Of a stretch of 64,000 nucleotides of DNA, positions 45,273 to 54,207 are shown piece after piece (within the stretch, counting starts at the first letter, position 1; each line of letters begins with the position of its first letter). Both the position numbers and the translations under genes were made by a program. This DNA is from an uncultured Clostridia bacterium (GTDB lineage: Bacteria; Bacillota; Clostridia; TANB77; CAG-508), in assembly GCA_949538735.1 (NCBI GenBank), contig CATGLK010000001.1, positions 142,989 to 206,988 of the forward strand. The letters run 5' to 3'. The notes beneath the pieces were generated by a model. That model was not told where the DNA came from. It did not search any database and saw nothing but the letters and a program-made list of their open reading frames with translations.

Positions 45273-48237
45273 CTAATTAAATAATTCCATTATTTCTTCT
45301 TTTGAAAGCTTGCTGACAAATTTTGTTTTTGTGTCTAACATTTCGTCTGCTAGCTTAGCTTTTTTCTCTTGCAGTTTATATATTTTTTCTTCTATTGAGT
45401 TTTTTGTTATTAATTTATACACCTGTACATTGTTTCTTTGGCCTATTCTATAAGCTCTGTCTGTTGCTTGATTTTCTGTTGATACATTCCACCATGGGTC
45501 GTAGTGTATTACCATGTCTGCTCCTGTTAGGTTTAATCCTGTTCCTCCTGCTTTTAGCGATATTAGAAATACTTGTATTTCTGGGTTTTCATTAAATTCG
45601 TCTACTAGTTTCATTCTTTCTTCTACTTTTGTTGACCCTGTTAGTTTGAAATACTTGATATTGCTTTGTTTTAGTTCTTTTTCTATTATTTCAAACATTG
45701 ATGTATATCCTGAAAATAATAGTATTTTGTGTCCGCCATTTACCGCTTCTTGCACTATCTCCATACATTGTTCCAATTTACTGCTGCCTTCGTTGTAGTC
45801 TTTTATGAATAGGCTTGGGTGACAACATATTTGTCTTAATCTTGTAAGCGCTGCAAGTATTTGCATTCTACTACTTTCATATCCATTTAAGTCGATTTGT
45901 TCTGATATTTCTTGTTTTGCTCTTAATAAATAGTTCAAATAAATATTTCTTTGTTCTTCTCCCATTTCGTTGTCTAGTACAGTTACTGTTTTTTCAGGCA
46001 ATTCTTTTAATACTTCTTTTTTGTTTCTTCTTAGTACAAATGGTTCTATTAACATCTTTAATTTTGACATTGCTGCTTCATCTTCACCTTTTATTATTGG
46101 TGTTTCATATGTGTTTTTGAATTTTCTATATCCAAATAAATATCCTGGCATTATAAAGTCAAATATTGACCACAATTCTGCTAGCGAGTTTTCTATTGGT
46201 GTTCCTGTTAGTGCATATCTTGTTTCTGATTTTATTTGTTTTATTGCTTTTGCGTTTTGTGTATTGCTGTTTTTTAGATATTGAGCTTCGTCTGCTATTA
46301 CATATTTAAATTGATAGTCTTTTTCCTTGTATAACTCAATGTCTCTTTTTAATAAGTCATATGATGTGATTACTAAGTCATATTTTTCTATGTCTTTTAT
46401 TTTTTCTTTTCTCTCTGCCAAAGTCCCACGTATTACAAGTGTTTTTAATCCGTCTGCAAATTTGGTAGCTTCATTTTGCCAGTTCAAGCTTAGTGAACTT
46501 GGTGATACTACTAAACTTGCTTTTCTGTTTTCTCTATTTTTTTGTACATAATCTACTATAACAGATAAAATTTGAATTGTCTTTCCGAAGACCCATATCA
46601 TCTGCTAAAATTCCACCAAACCTGTAATTATCCAAAGTTTTTAGCCATTTATACCCAGTTTTTTGATAATACCTTAATATTTCATTTAACTGTTCTGGAA
46701 CTTCCATACTTTCTTCTAATTGTTCCTTATTTAAACCATTTACAATATTTTTATATTCTGAATTTTTTAGAATTTCAGTACCTTTTATTCCTTTTAATAA
46801 TTGATTTAAATATAAGCTTCTATAAACTGGTAAGTTTATCTCCCCATTTTCTATCTCTTTGTAACTTATGTCCATTCCTGTAACTAACTTATCTAAAAAC
46901 TCTATTTCTTTGCTATTCTCTAAATCGATAAAACTTCCGTCTTTTAGTCTATGATATTTCTTTTTTAGAGTATATCTTTCCATTATTTGTTCTAGTTCTT
47001 CTGGGTCTATATCCAAATTATTTAAATCAATTTCTAGTAAATTATTTTCTACCTTGACCCCAATACTGCCTATTTTTGTGGTTCTAATTTGCTTTCTTTT
47101 GAAATTATCTGTTACTAGAACATCAAATTGTTGCATATAATAATCAATTTCTTGTGTCAAAAACTCATAAATTTTATCATTATCTGGCAATATAAATCTT
47201 AAATTTTTTACATCAAGCATAAACCCTGTCTGTCTTAGTATATTTAGTGCTTTTGTCTCTTTTAGCATATTTCTTGGAAAGTTCAATTTTGTTTTTTCGT
47301 CTAATGGATTAAATTCATTTTCTTCGTAACAAAATTTCACATCTGCAATTAAATAGTCTTTGGCATCAAAATCTAAAAATACCTTTATTACCAACTCTTT
47401 TGGTTGATATTTTTCTATTTCTTCTTTGCTTATATTTTCAAATATAATTGCATCTTTAACTTTTGGCACAATCACTGAAAATAAATCAGTAAGCTCATTC
47501 TCCCCAAGTTTTACTTCTGTCATATAATTCTGCCTAAATAACTCTAACAACTTAAGAGTTGTATTCTCAAATTCTCTAGTACAACGGTACAGCTTTTTAT
47601 CGTCCAATATGTATTTATAATTTTTGCCTTTTATAATATTTACTTTGTAAATTTCAATATTAGGTTCTATTATATATTGATTATCCTCTACCTTTTTCAA
47701 CTTAAACTCAATCTTTGGCTGCTCTTTTGTAAACTCAATTTTCTCTTGACTAGCATCTTTTTGAAAATCAATAGCCTTACCTTCAAGCACATCAAATAAA
47801 TCGTCTATTGCACTATTGCCAACGATTATATTTGTCTCATTAAGAGCTTTCCCATAATATTTAAAATTACTATTTGAATTAGAATTTGCATATTTTATAA
47901 TCTCAGCATATTTCATAATAAAACTTAACAACTCTTGACTATCTTTATCAAACTCCGCTTCACTATGCACAAATTGCAATCTCTCACCATAACGATAAAA
48001 CTCTCTATTTATTATCCTCGTATAAAATTCCGCTAGATTTTTAATTTTGTACATCTTCTTGTTGCCTATTTTAAACTCAATTTTCATATCCCCAGCAAAC
48101 TTATCATAATAAATTTGTGGCTCTATCCTTATATCTCCTAGCTTTTTTATATTATCATCATTTGCCTTTATTTCATTTATCTCTTCGTTATAGAAGATGT
48201 TCACTATTTGTTTAAAATTTCTATATTTCTCTTGCAT
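45273..48237 (-). CDS. Snf2-family DNA-dependent ATPase/helicase, +1 frameshift at a CGG codon in the Walker A motif
   Basis: The N-terminal part (to about residue 480) has no clear motif but looks like the SWF/SNF bacterial pre-helicase region. The ATPase core starts at LRYYQKTGYKWLKTLDNYRFGG (in two parts). The frame then breaks within the Walker A box: reading gives DDMGL then CGG (46587-46585) and a stop 18 codons on. Skipping the C gives DDMGL-GKTIQILSVIVDY, the exact Snf2 motif I. Motif II VIADEAQYLKN, ALTGTPIENSLAELWS, LRRNKKEVLKELP, LISLKAGGTGLNL and DRAYRIGQ follow. The joined product is about 987 residues. AGGTGAGAT precedes the ATG. Confidence 0.88.
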
Positions 48238-48298
48238 CTCTCTATCTCACCTGGCATAGTATTATATAACACTTTTTCAAAAATTGCAACCCTACCAT

Positions 48299-48353
48299 AT
48301 TGCCATTGGGGACGGACCTTTTTGGCAATTTATTGCCACTGGGGACAGACCTT
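48299..48353. repeat. GGGACGGACC/TTGGCAA repeat pair
   Basis: Two direct units (ATTGCCATTGGGGACGGACC and ATTGCCACTGGGGACAGACC) lie between the divergent helicase and asd genes. Confidence 0.9.
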
Positions 48354-48376
48354 GCTGTTAAAATTCAAAAAAACTA

Positions 48377-48405
48377 TTTCAAAAATAACAAATACGTGGT
48401 ACAAT
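48377..48405 (+). promoter_or_regulatory. asd: candidate promoter of asd
   Basis: TTTCAA (48377-48382), 17 bases, TACAAT (48400-48405), about 60 bases before the start codon. Confidence 0.45.
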
Positions 48406-48468
48406 ATTTCCAGAAAAGTTTTAACTAAAACATTTCTTACTATTAATACCTAAATGGGGGTAATAAAT

Positions 48469-49464
48469 TTGAAAAATTATAAAATTGCCGTAGTCGGCGC
48501 AACAGGGCTTGTTGGAAGAACAGTTCTAAAAGTCCTTGAAGAAAAAAATTTACCAGTAGAAAAATACACATTGCTTGCAAGCAAAAATTCTGCTGGGAAA
48601 ACAATCAAATTCTTTGATAAAGATTATATAGTTGAAGAATTAAATGAAGCTTCTTTTGATGAAGGATTTGATTTTGCAATTTTTGCAGCAGGTGGAGACA
48701 CTGCTAAAAAATATGCTCCAATTGCATCTAGCAAGGGATGTATTGTTGTAGACAACAGTAGCTATTTTCGTATGGATAACGATGTTCCATTGGTAGTTCC
48801 AGAAGTTAATTTTGAAGATGCTTTTTCCAATCACGGAATTATTGCAAATCCAAATTGCTCTACAATCCAAGCAATGCTACCTTTAAAAGCTTTGGACGAC
48901 AAATACAAAATCAAAAGAATTGTATATTCAACATATCAAGCTGTTTCAGGTGCTGGAAGAGAAGGTTTATACGACCTAGAAAACACTGACAATTCTAAGC
49001 CTTTACAAAAATTCCCACATCCAATATGTAACAATTGCTTGCCACATATTGATGTGTTTTTGGAAAATGGATATACAAAAGAAGAAATGAAAATGATTAA
49101 CGAGACCAGGAAAATCTTACATAGACCTGACTTAAAGATTACAGCAACTACTGTTAGAGTTCCTGTCAGAAATTCACATTCAGAATCTATCAATGTTGAA
49201 TTTGAAAATGATTTTGAAATGAATGAATTGTTGGAAACTTTAAAAAGTTTTCCTAATTTAATTTTAGTAGATGACCCAGCTTCTAACTTATATCCTATGG
49301 CTATCAACGCTAGTGGACACGATGAAGTTTTTGTTGGAAGAATTCGCCGTGACGAAAGTGTTCCTTTTGGCGTTAATCTTTGGGTTGTTGCTGATAATAT
49401 TCGTAAAGGTGCTGCTAGCAATGCAGTGCAAATTGTGGAAAAGTTAATTTCCACTGTCCATTAG
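48469..49464 (+). CDS. asd: aspartate-semialdehyde dehydrogenase
   Basis: This enzyme of about 331 residues converts aspartyl phosphate to aspartate semialdehyde in lysine/DAP synthesis. Motifs are VVGATGLVGRTVLKVLEE (NADP), NPNCSTIQ with the catalytic Cys, YSTYQAVSGAGREG and VRVPVRNSHSE. I favour the TTG at 48469 as start because GGGGGTAATAAA lies in front; an ATG at 48454 would overlap that site. The end, STVH, and the TAG stop come from a GTCCATTAGGGACG repeat. ddh follows in the same direction. Confidence 0.93.
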   Translation: MKNYKIAVVGATGLVGRTVLKVLEEKNLPVEKYTLLASKNSAGKTIKFFDKDYIVEELNEASFDEGFDFAIFAAGGDTAKKYAPIASSKGCIVVDNSSYFRMDNDVPLVVPEVNFEDAFSNHGIIANPNCSTIQAMLPLKALDDKYKIKRIVYSTYQAVSGAGREGLYDLENTDNSKPLQKFPHPICNNCLPHIDVFLENGYTKEEMKMINETRKILHRPDLKITATTVRVPVRNSHSESINVEFENDFEMNELLETLKSFPNLILVDDPASNLYPMAINASGHDEVFVGRIRRDESVPFGVNLWVVADNIRKGAASNAVQIVEKLISTVH

Positions 49465-49500
49465 GGACGTTTCCTTTTGGACATTTTTGTCCATTTGGGA
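49455..49500. repeat. GTCCATTAGGGACGTTTCC repeat at the asd stop
   Basis: A unit of the GGGACGTTTCC sub-family (TGTCCATTAGGGACG, TTTCCTTTTGGACA, then TTGTCCA), matching the last unit at 22350-22382. It supplies the asd stop codon. Confidence 0.88.
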
Positions 49501-49545
49501 TACTTCTCTGATATTTTGTTAGTTAAAATAGAAAGGATAAATATT

Positions 49546-50532
49546 ATGGAAAAAATTAGAATTGGAATTTATGGTTATGGAAATTTAGGAAAGGGTGTAG
49601 AAATTGCAGTTAAAAGCAATCCAGATATGGAACTTAAAGGTATTTTTACAAGACGTGAACCTACAAGTTTAAAAACTGTATACAGTGATTCTCCTGTTTA
49701 TAATGTTGTAGATGCTCCAAAAATGAAGGAAGAAATAGATGTTATGATTTTGTGTGGTGGTTCTGCAACAGACCTACCTGTTCAAGGTCCAGAAGTTTGT
49801 TCAATGTTTAATACAGTTGATAGTTTTGACACACACGCAAAAGTTCCTGAATACTTTGCTTCTATGGATGAAACTGCTAAAAAAGCTAATACATTGGCAC
49901 TTATTTCTTGCGGTTGGGACCCAGGACTATTTTCTGTAAACCGTGCTTTATTTGAGGCTATTTTGCCTAGTGGAGAAAACTATGTATTTTATGGAAGGGG
50001 CTTAAGCCAAGGACATTCAGATGCTATAAGAAGATTAAATGGAGTTAAAAATGCTGTTCAATATACTGTTCCTTATGACGAAGCTGTTAGGAAAGTAAGA
50101 AATGGCGAAAACCCAGAATTTGCATCTGTTCGTGAAGTTATGTGGAGAGAATGCTTTGTTGTTTTAGAAGATGGGGCTGACCCTGAAAAAGTTGAGAAAG
50201 ATATTAAAGAAATGCCAAATTACTTTGAACCTTATAATACAGTTGTACACTTCATTTCCGAAGCTGAACTTAAAGAAAATCACTTTGGAATGCCACATGG
50301 CGGATTTGTTTTGAGAAGTGGTAACACTAGCGAAAATGTAAATCAAGTTGCAGAGTTTTCTTTAAAATTAGACTCTAATCCTGAATTTACTGCAAGTGTT
50401 TTGGTTGCTTATGCTCGTGCAATTGCTAAAATGAGAAAAAGCGGTACTACTGGCGCTGTTACTGTTCTTGATGTACCTATTGCCTCTCTTTCTAATAAGT
50501 CAAGAGATGAATTATTAAAAAATATTTTATAG
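49546..50532 (+). CDS. ddh: meso-diaminopimelate D-dehydrogenase
   Basis: This 328-residue NADPH enzyme makes meso-DAP from tetrahydrodipicolinate in one step. Sequence blocks are IGIYGYGNLGKGVEIAVKSN, VMILCGGSATDLPVQGPEV, DSFDTHAKVPEYF, ISCGWDPGLFSVNR and GRGLSQGHSDAIRRLNGV. The ATG at 49546 follows AAAGGATAAATATT; the frame is open to 49477, but that part derives from a repeat. With lysC, asd, dapA and dapB in the same cluster, this gives the whole dehydrogenase-variant DAP pathway. Confidence 0.95.
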   Translation: MEKIRIGIYGYGNLGKGVEIAVKSNPDMELKGIFTRREPTSLKTVYSDSPVYNVVDAPKMKEEIDVMILCGGSATDLPVQGPEVCSMFNTVDSFDTHAKVPEYFASMDETAKKANTLALISCGWDPGLFSVNRALFEAILPSGENYVFYGRGLSQGHSDAIRRLNGVKNAVQYTVPYDEAVRKVRNGENPEFASVREVMWRECFVVLEDGADPEKVEKDIKEMPNYFEPYNTVVHFISEAELKENHFGMPHGGFVLRSGNTSENVNQVAEFSLKLDSNPEFTASVLVAYARAIAKMRKSGTTGAVTVLDVPIASLSNKSRDELLKNIL

Positions 50533-50537
50533 TGTTT

Positions 50538-50575
50538 GAGGTGTTTTTGGGGACAGTCCCTAAAAACACCTCTTA
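50538..50575 (+). terminator. hairpin of the GGGACAGTCC type after ddh
   Basis: GAGGTGTTTTTGGGGACAG and TCCCTAAAAACACCTC form a near-perfect stem between the convergent ddh and dapB genes. Sequence is of the same sub-family as the end of the cluster at 15040-15087, so it is both repeat and terminator. Confidence 0.75.
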
Positions 50576-50588
50576 AATTTTTTATATA

Positions 50589-51338
50589 TTATTTCACTAA
50601 ATCTTTCATATCATATAATCCTGATTGTTGAGCCACAATAAACTTAGCGGCATCAATTGCCCCTTTTGCAAAAACTTGTCTAGAATATGATATATGTTTA
50701 ATTTCCAAAGTTTCATTTTCTCCAAAAAACTTAACCTCGTGCTCTCCCACAACATTTCCACCCCTGATAGATGAGAATCCAATTTCATTTTTATTTCTTT
50801 TTTCTCTTTTTTGCATTCTATCAAAAGCATAATCTTTCTTATTTTCTAACACTTCATTAATCGCATCGGCTAAAAGAATTGCAGTTCCACTTGGACTATC
50901 AACTTTTCTATTGTGATGTGTCTCTACTATTTCAATATCTGCATCTGTTAGCACTTCTGCAACTTTCTGTATCAAACTTGCCATTAAATTTATGTCTAAT
51001 GACATATTACTACTTCTGAAAATAGGAATTTCTTTTGATATATCTTGTATTTCGCTTAATTGCTCTTTATTAAATCCTGTTGTTGCAATTACGATTGGTG
51101 TTTTATTATTTCTAGCATATTTTAAAATCTCGAACGTCGCTACTGGTACAGAAAAGTCGATAATCACATCTACTTTTTCCTTTATATTCTCAATTGAATT
51201 ATATACTGGAAATCCATTTTGATTTGTTTCTTCTCTGTCAAATCCGCAAATGATTTCCATTCCATCTGTTTTGCTTATGGCATCTATTACTTCGCTTCCC
51301 ATTCTGCCATTAGCACCATTTAATAATACTTTTATCAT
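50589..51338 (-). CDS. dapB: 4-hydroxy-tetrahydrodipicolinate reductase
   Basis: This 249-residue enzyme has the N-terminal NAD(P) motif LLNGANGRMGSEVIDAI, the IDFSVP and ATTGFNKEQL blocks, SSNMSLDINLMASL, the catalytic HHNRKVDSPSGTAI segment and GFSSIRGGNVVGEHEV. The start is the ATG at 51338, with AAAGGAGAG in front. The open frame continues to 51452, but its first 38 residues (for example LPKRTVPVGT) are read from the palindromic repeats and are not expected in the protein. Confidence 0.96.
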   Translation of the reverse strand: MIKVLLNGANGRMGSEVIDAISKTDGMEIICGFDREETNQNGFPVYNSIENIKEKVDVIIDFSVPVATFEILKYARNNKTPIVIATTGFNKEQLSEIQDISKEIPIFRSSNMSLDINLMASLIQKVAEVLTDADIEIVETHHNRKVDSPSGTAILLADAINEVLENKKDYAFDRMQKREKRNKNEIGFSSIRGGNVVGEHEVKFFGENETLEIKHISYSRQVFAKGAIDAAKFIVAQQSGLYDMKDLVK

Positions 51339-51358
51339 AAAAATCTCTCCTTTTCTCG

Positions 51359-51455
51359 TGCCAACAGGGACGGTTCTCTTTGGCAGAAATCTGCCAAGAA
51401 GGTCCGTCCCCAATGGCAATTTATTGCCAAAAAGGTCCGTCCCTAGTGGCAATTA
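51359..51455. repeat. GGGACGG/TTGGCAA repeat cluster between dapB and dapA
   Basis: One direct unit (GTGCCAACAGGGACGGTTC) and two inverted units (GGTCCGTCCCCAATGGCAA, GGTCCGTCCCTAGTGGCAA). They reach into the dapA stop codon region. Confidence 0.9.
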
Positions 51456-52337
51456 AATTAAATTATGTTTTTTCATAACATTTTTAAGTACTTCTTTATT
51501 AGCATCAGATAGCTCTATTAAAGGCATTCTTGGCTTTCCAAAGTTATATCCCAGTAAATTTAATGCATATTTTGCTGGAATTGGGTTAACTTCTGAGAAT
51601 AATGCATCACATAAATCAATAACTTCTAATTGCATTTTTGCTGCTTCACATGTGTTACCTTCAAAATATTTGTAGCACATTTCATGTGTGTATTTTGGCA
51701 TAATGTTTGATAATACTGATATTACACCTTTTCCGCCTAGTGAAAGTACTGGTATTATTTGGTCATCATTTCCTGAGTAAATTGCTAAGTTGTCTCCACA
51801 TAAACTTGCTATTTTTGCTACTTGTGATATGTTTCCACTTGCTTCTTTTATTGCTACTATGTTTTCGATTTTTGATAGTTCTTTACAAGTTTCTGGCAAT
51901 ATATTCACACCTGTTCTGCTAGGTACACTATACATTATTATTGGCAATTTTACTTCATTTGCAATTGCTGTATAATGCATAACTAGTCCTTTTTGAGTTG
52001 TTTTGTTGTAATATGGTGTTACTACTAAAAGAGCGTCTGCTCCTGCTTGCTCTGCAAATTTTGACATTTCTATTGCTGATTTTGTGTTGTTGCTTCCTGT
52101 TCCTACAACTACTTTTGTCCTTTTTGCTACTTTTTCAATTGCATGTTTTATGGTCTCTTTCTTTTCTTGTTCAGTCATTGTGGCAGATTCTCCTGTTGTC
52201 CCACATACTATTATTGCATCTATATTATTTTCTATTTGATTTTCTATTAATTTTCCAAATTCTTCAAAGTTTACTCCGTCTTCTGTAAATGGTGTTACTA
52301 TTGCTGTTCCACAACCTTTAAATATTATATCTTTCAT
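51453..52337 (-). CDS. dapA: 4-hydroxy-tetrahydrodipicolinate synthase
   Basis: This 294-residue lyase/aldolase condenses pyruvate and aspartate semialdehyde. Motifs are GTAIVTPFTEDGVNFEEFG, CGTTGESATMTEQEK, VVTPYYNKTTQKGLVMHY, IIMYSVPSRTGVN with the active-site Tyr, and IVAIKEASGN with the Schiff-base Lys. AAAGGAATG precedes the ATG. It lies between lysC and dapB on the minus strand. Confidence 0.97.
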   Translation of the reverse strand: MKDIIFKGCGTAIVTPFTEDGVNFEEFGKLIENQIENNIDAIIVCGTTGESATMTEQEKKETIKHAIEKVAKRTKVVVGTGSNNTKSAIEMSKFAEQAGADALLVVTPYYNKTTQKGLVMHYTAIANEVKLPIIMYSVPSRTGVNILPETCKELSKIENIVAIKEASGNISQVAKIASLCGDNLAIYSGNDDQIIPVLSLGGKGVISVLSNIMPKYTHEMCYKYFEGNTCEAAKMQLEVIDLCDALFSEVNPIPAKYALNLLGYNFGKPRMPLIELSDANKEVLKNVMKKHNLI

Positions 52338-52417
52338 TTTTTATATCATTCCTTTCTTAAAGGCATAAATTTAAATAACTAATTTGCCTTTTCTGAGTGT
52401 TATTCGTCCTTACATTT

Positions 52418-53596
52418 CTATTTAATCAATTTTTTATGTAATTTCTCTAGAATACTATTTTCAACATCACTGTTTACTAAAATTTCAATTTTAGCTTGTG
52501 TTAAATTTATATCTTCAATTTTAAGATTATATTTCCTTAAAATTCCAACTACCTGATTTAACACTGTATTATCTTGCGTAATGCCATAACCTACAATTGT
52601 TAATTTTACGATATTCCTTTGTTTCGTATTATATTCAGGATATTCACTTTCTAATATCTTGTGTACTTTGTTCTGCTCTACTTTTGGAATTCTAAAACTT
52701 ATTGTGTTGATATCTTCTTTTTTGCAATTTTCTAAAATTACATTTTGAGTAAGTAATGTCTGATATATATTTAAAAACTCTAAATTGCTTATTTCGGTAT
52801 CTTTTACCATTTCGATTTCGATTAACTTTTCGTTTTTAACAATACTTTTTACTTCCGCGCTTTCAATTGCCTGACATACCTTTGTTTCGCCTGTTTCTGC
52901 AAATGTTGATTTCGCTATGATGTCGCAATCAAATTTTTTTCCTATCTGTATACATCTATTATGTAATACTTTTGCCCCTGCATCTGCAATTTCTTGCATT
53001 TCATCAAATGATATTTCGTCCAATCTTTTTGCCACTGTTATCATATTTGGGTCAGCTGAGTAGATTCCGTCTACATCTGAAAATATGTAACATCTATCCG
53101 CTTTTAATGCAGCCTGTAAAGCTACTGCTGTTGTGTCTGAACCGCCTCTCCCTAATGTTGTTATGTCTTGTGTTTCGTCAAGTCCTTGAAATCCTGCTAT
53201 TATTACAACATTTCCTTGTGACAATTCTTTTTCAATCCTTGTTGTGTTGATTTCTTCAATTTTTGCACTTTTGTGTATATTACTTGTTCTAATTCCTGCT
53301 TGCCACCCTGTTAGTGATATTGCTTTTTGCCCTTTTCTATTTAGTAATATACTTAATTTTGCTGCTGTTATTTGTTCCCCAGTAGATAGCAGCATATCTA
53401 CTTCTCTTTCTTGTGGTATCGCTGATAGCTCTTGTGCTTCTTTTATTAGCCTATCTGTCGTTTTACCTTGTGCCGATACTACTGCTACCACGTTTTTCAC
53501 TTGACTTTTCAAACTTATTATTTTTTCTGCGACAATGTTTAATCGTATATTGTCTGCTACAGAACTCCCTCCAAATTTTAATATTATTGTTTCCAT
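52418..53596 (-). CDS. lysC: aspartate kinase
   Basis: This 392-residue enzyme catalyses the first step from aspartate. Motifs are ILKFGGSSVADN, GWQAGIRTSN, GFQGLDETQDITTLGRGGSDTTA (in two parts) and RCYIFSDVDGIYSADPNM. Two C-terminal ACT-type regulatory regions follow (KLTIVGYGITQ and VEIEMVKDTEIS), so feedback by lysine or a related amino acid is likely. The ATG at 53596 follows AAGGTGTGACC; a start three codons upstream is possible. Confidence 0.95.
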   Translation of the reverse strand: METIILKFGGSSVADNIRLNIVAEKIISLKSQVKNVVAVVSAQGKTTDRLIKEAQELSAIPQEREVDMLLSTGEQITAAKLSILLNRKGQKAISLTGWQAGIRTSNIHKSAKIEEINTTRIEKELSQGNVVIIAGFQGLDETQDITTLGRGGSDTTAVALQAALKADRCYIFSDVDGIYSADPNMITVAKRLDEISFDEMQEIADAGAKVLHNRCIQIGKKFDCDIIAKSTFAETGETKVCQAIESAEVKSIVKNEKLIEIEMVKDTEISNLEFLNIYQTLLTQNVILENCKKEDINTISFRIPKVEQNKVHKILESEYPEYNTKQRNIVKLTIVGYGITQDNTVLNQVVGILRKYNLKIEDINLTQAKIEILVNSDVENSILEKLHKKLIK

Positions 53597-53704
53597 TCTG
53601 GTCACACCTTTTAATTTTGCAAGCTCCGTCTAATTATAAACGATGCTATTTTTATCTTTGATATTATATTATATTTTTCCAATTCTTTCAAGTACACAAT
53701 TTGA

Positions 53705-53843
53705 AAAACTTTTTGGGACAGGCAAAAAAAGTCTAAACACAAAACTTTTTTGACCTGTCCCAAAAAATCCAAAACCGAAACTTTTTTGGCCTGTCCCAGA
53801 AAATCCAAAACCGAAACTTTTTTAGACTGTCCCAAAAAGTTTC
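53705..53843. repeat. GGGACAGG repeat cluster next to the Spo0E-like gene
   Basis: One direct (TTTTTGGGACAGGCAAAAAA) and three inverted units (TTTTTTGACCTGTCCC, TTTTTTGGCCTGTCCC, TTTTTTAGACTGTCCC) in a row, running up to the stop codon of the small gene at 53842. Confidence 0.9.
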
Positions 53844-53988
53844 AATCTTTCTTTTTCGATTTTTTATAATATTTCGCTATTAATTCATCCAATTCAACGC
53901 TCAATTTATATGTGACACTATAATCGTCACCCTGTTCTATACTTTTATTTAATTTATCTCTTAATTTACAAATTTCATCATTTAACAT
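53842..53988 (-). CDS. Spo0E-like sporulation regulatory phosphatase (48 aa)
   Basis: The minus strand from the ATG at 53988 reads MLNDEICKLRDKLNKSIEQG, then DDYSVTYKLSVELDELIAKY and a basic tail. The pattern of two helices with LSVELDELIAKYY matches the Spo0E family (PF09388), whose S-x-E-L-D motif dephosphorylates phospho-Spo0A. It is preceded by AAAGGAGAG. At 48 residues it fits this family of very small proteins. It probably tunes sporulation initiation together with the spo0A gene in this window. Confidence 0.8.
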   Translation of the reverse strand: MLNDEICKLRDKLNKSIEQGDDYSVTYKLSVELDELIAKYYKKSKKKD

Positions 53989-54126
53989 TTTAATCTCTCC
54001 TTTTTTGTTAATTATCTTTTGTACATTTATAAATTAACACATAATTCCCCCGTAGTCAAGTATTTTCAAGGGTTTTTAGCAACTTTCGTGCGTGTTTATT
54101 CGACCTTTTTCGACATATAAAAACAG

Positions 54127-54175
54127 TAAAAAACGGTATTGTTTTCTTTTCCAAACTTTTACCGTTTTTCTTACA
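54127..54175 (-). terminator. terminator of the M16 peptidase genes
   Basis: GTAAGAAAAACGGTA pairs with TACCGTTTTTTAC on the minus strand across a loop of about 21 bases, with a T-rich tail. Confidence 0.7.
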
Positions 54176-54207
54176 TTTTTTATAAAACCATTTTTATACA
54201 TTTTATT

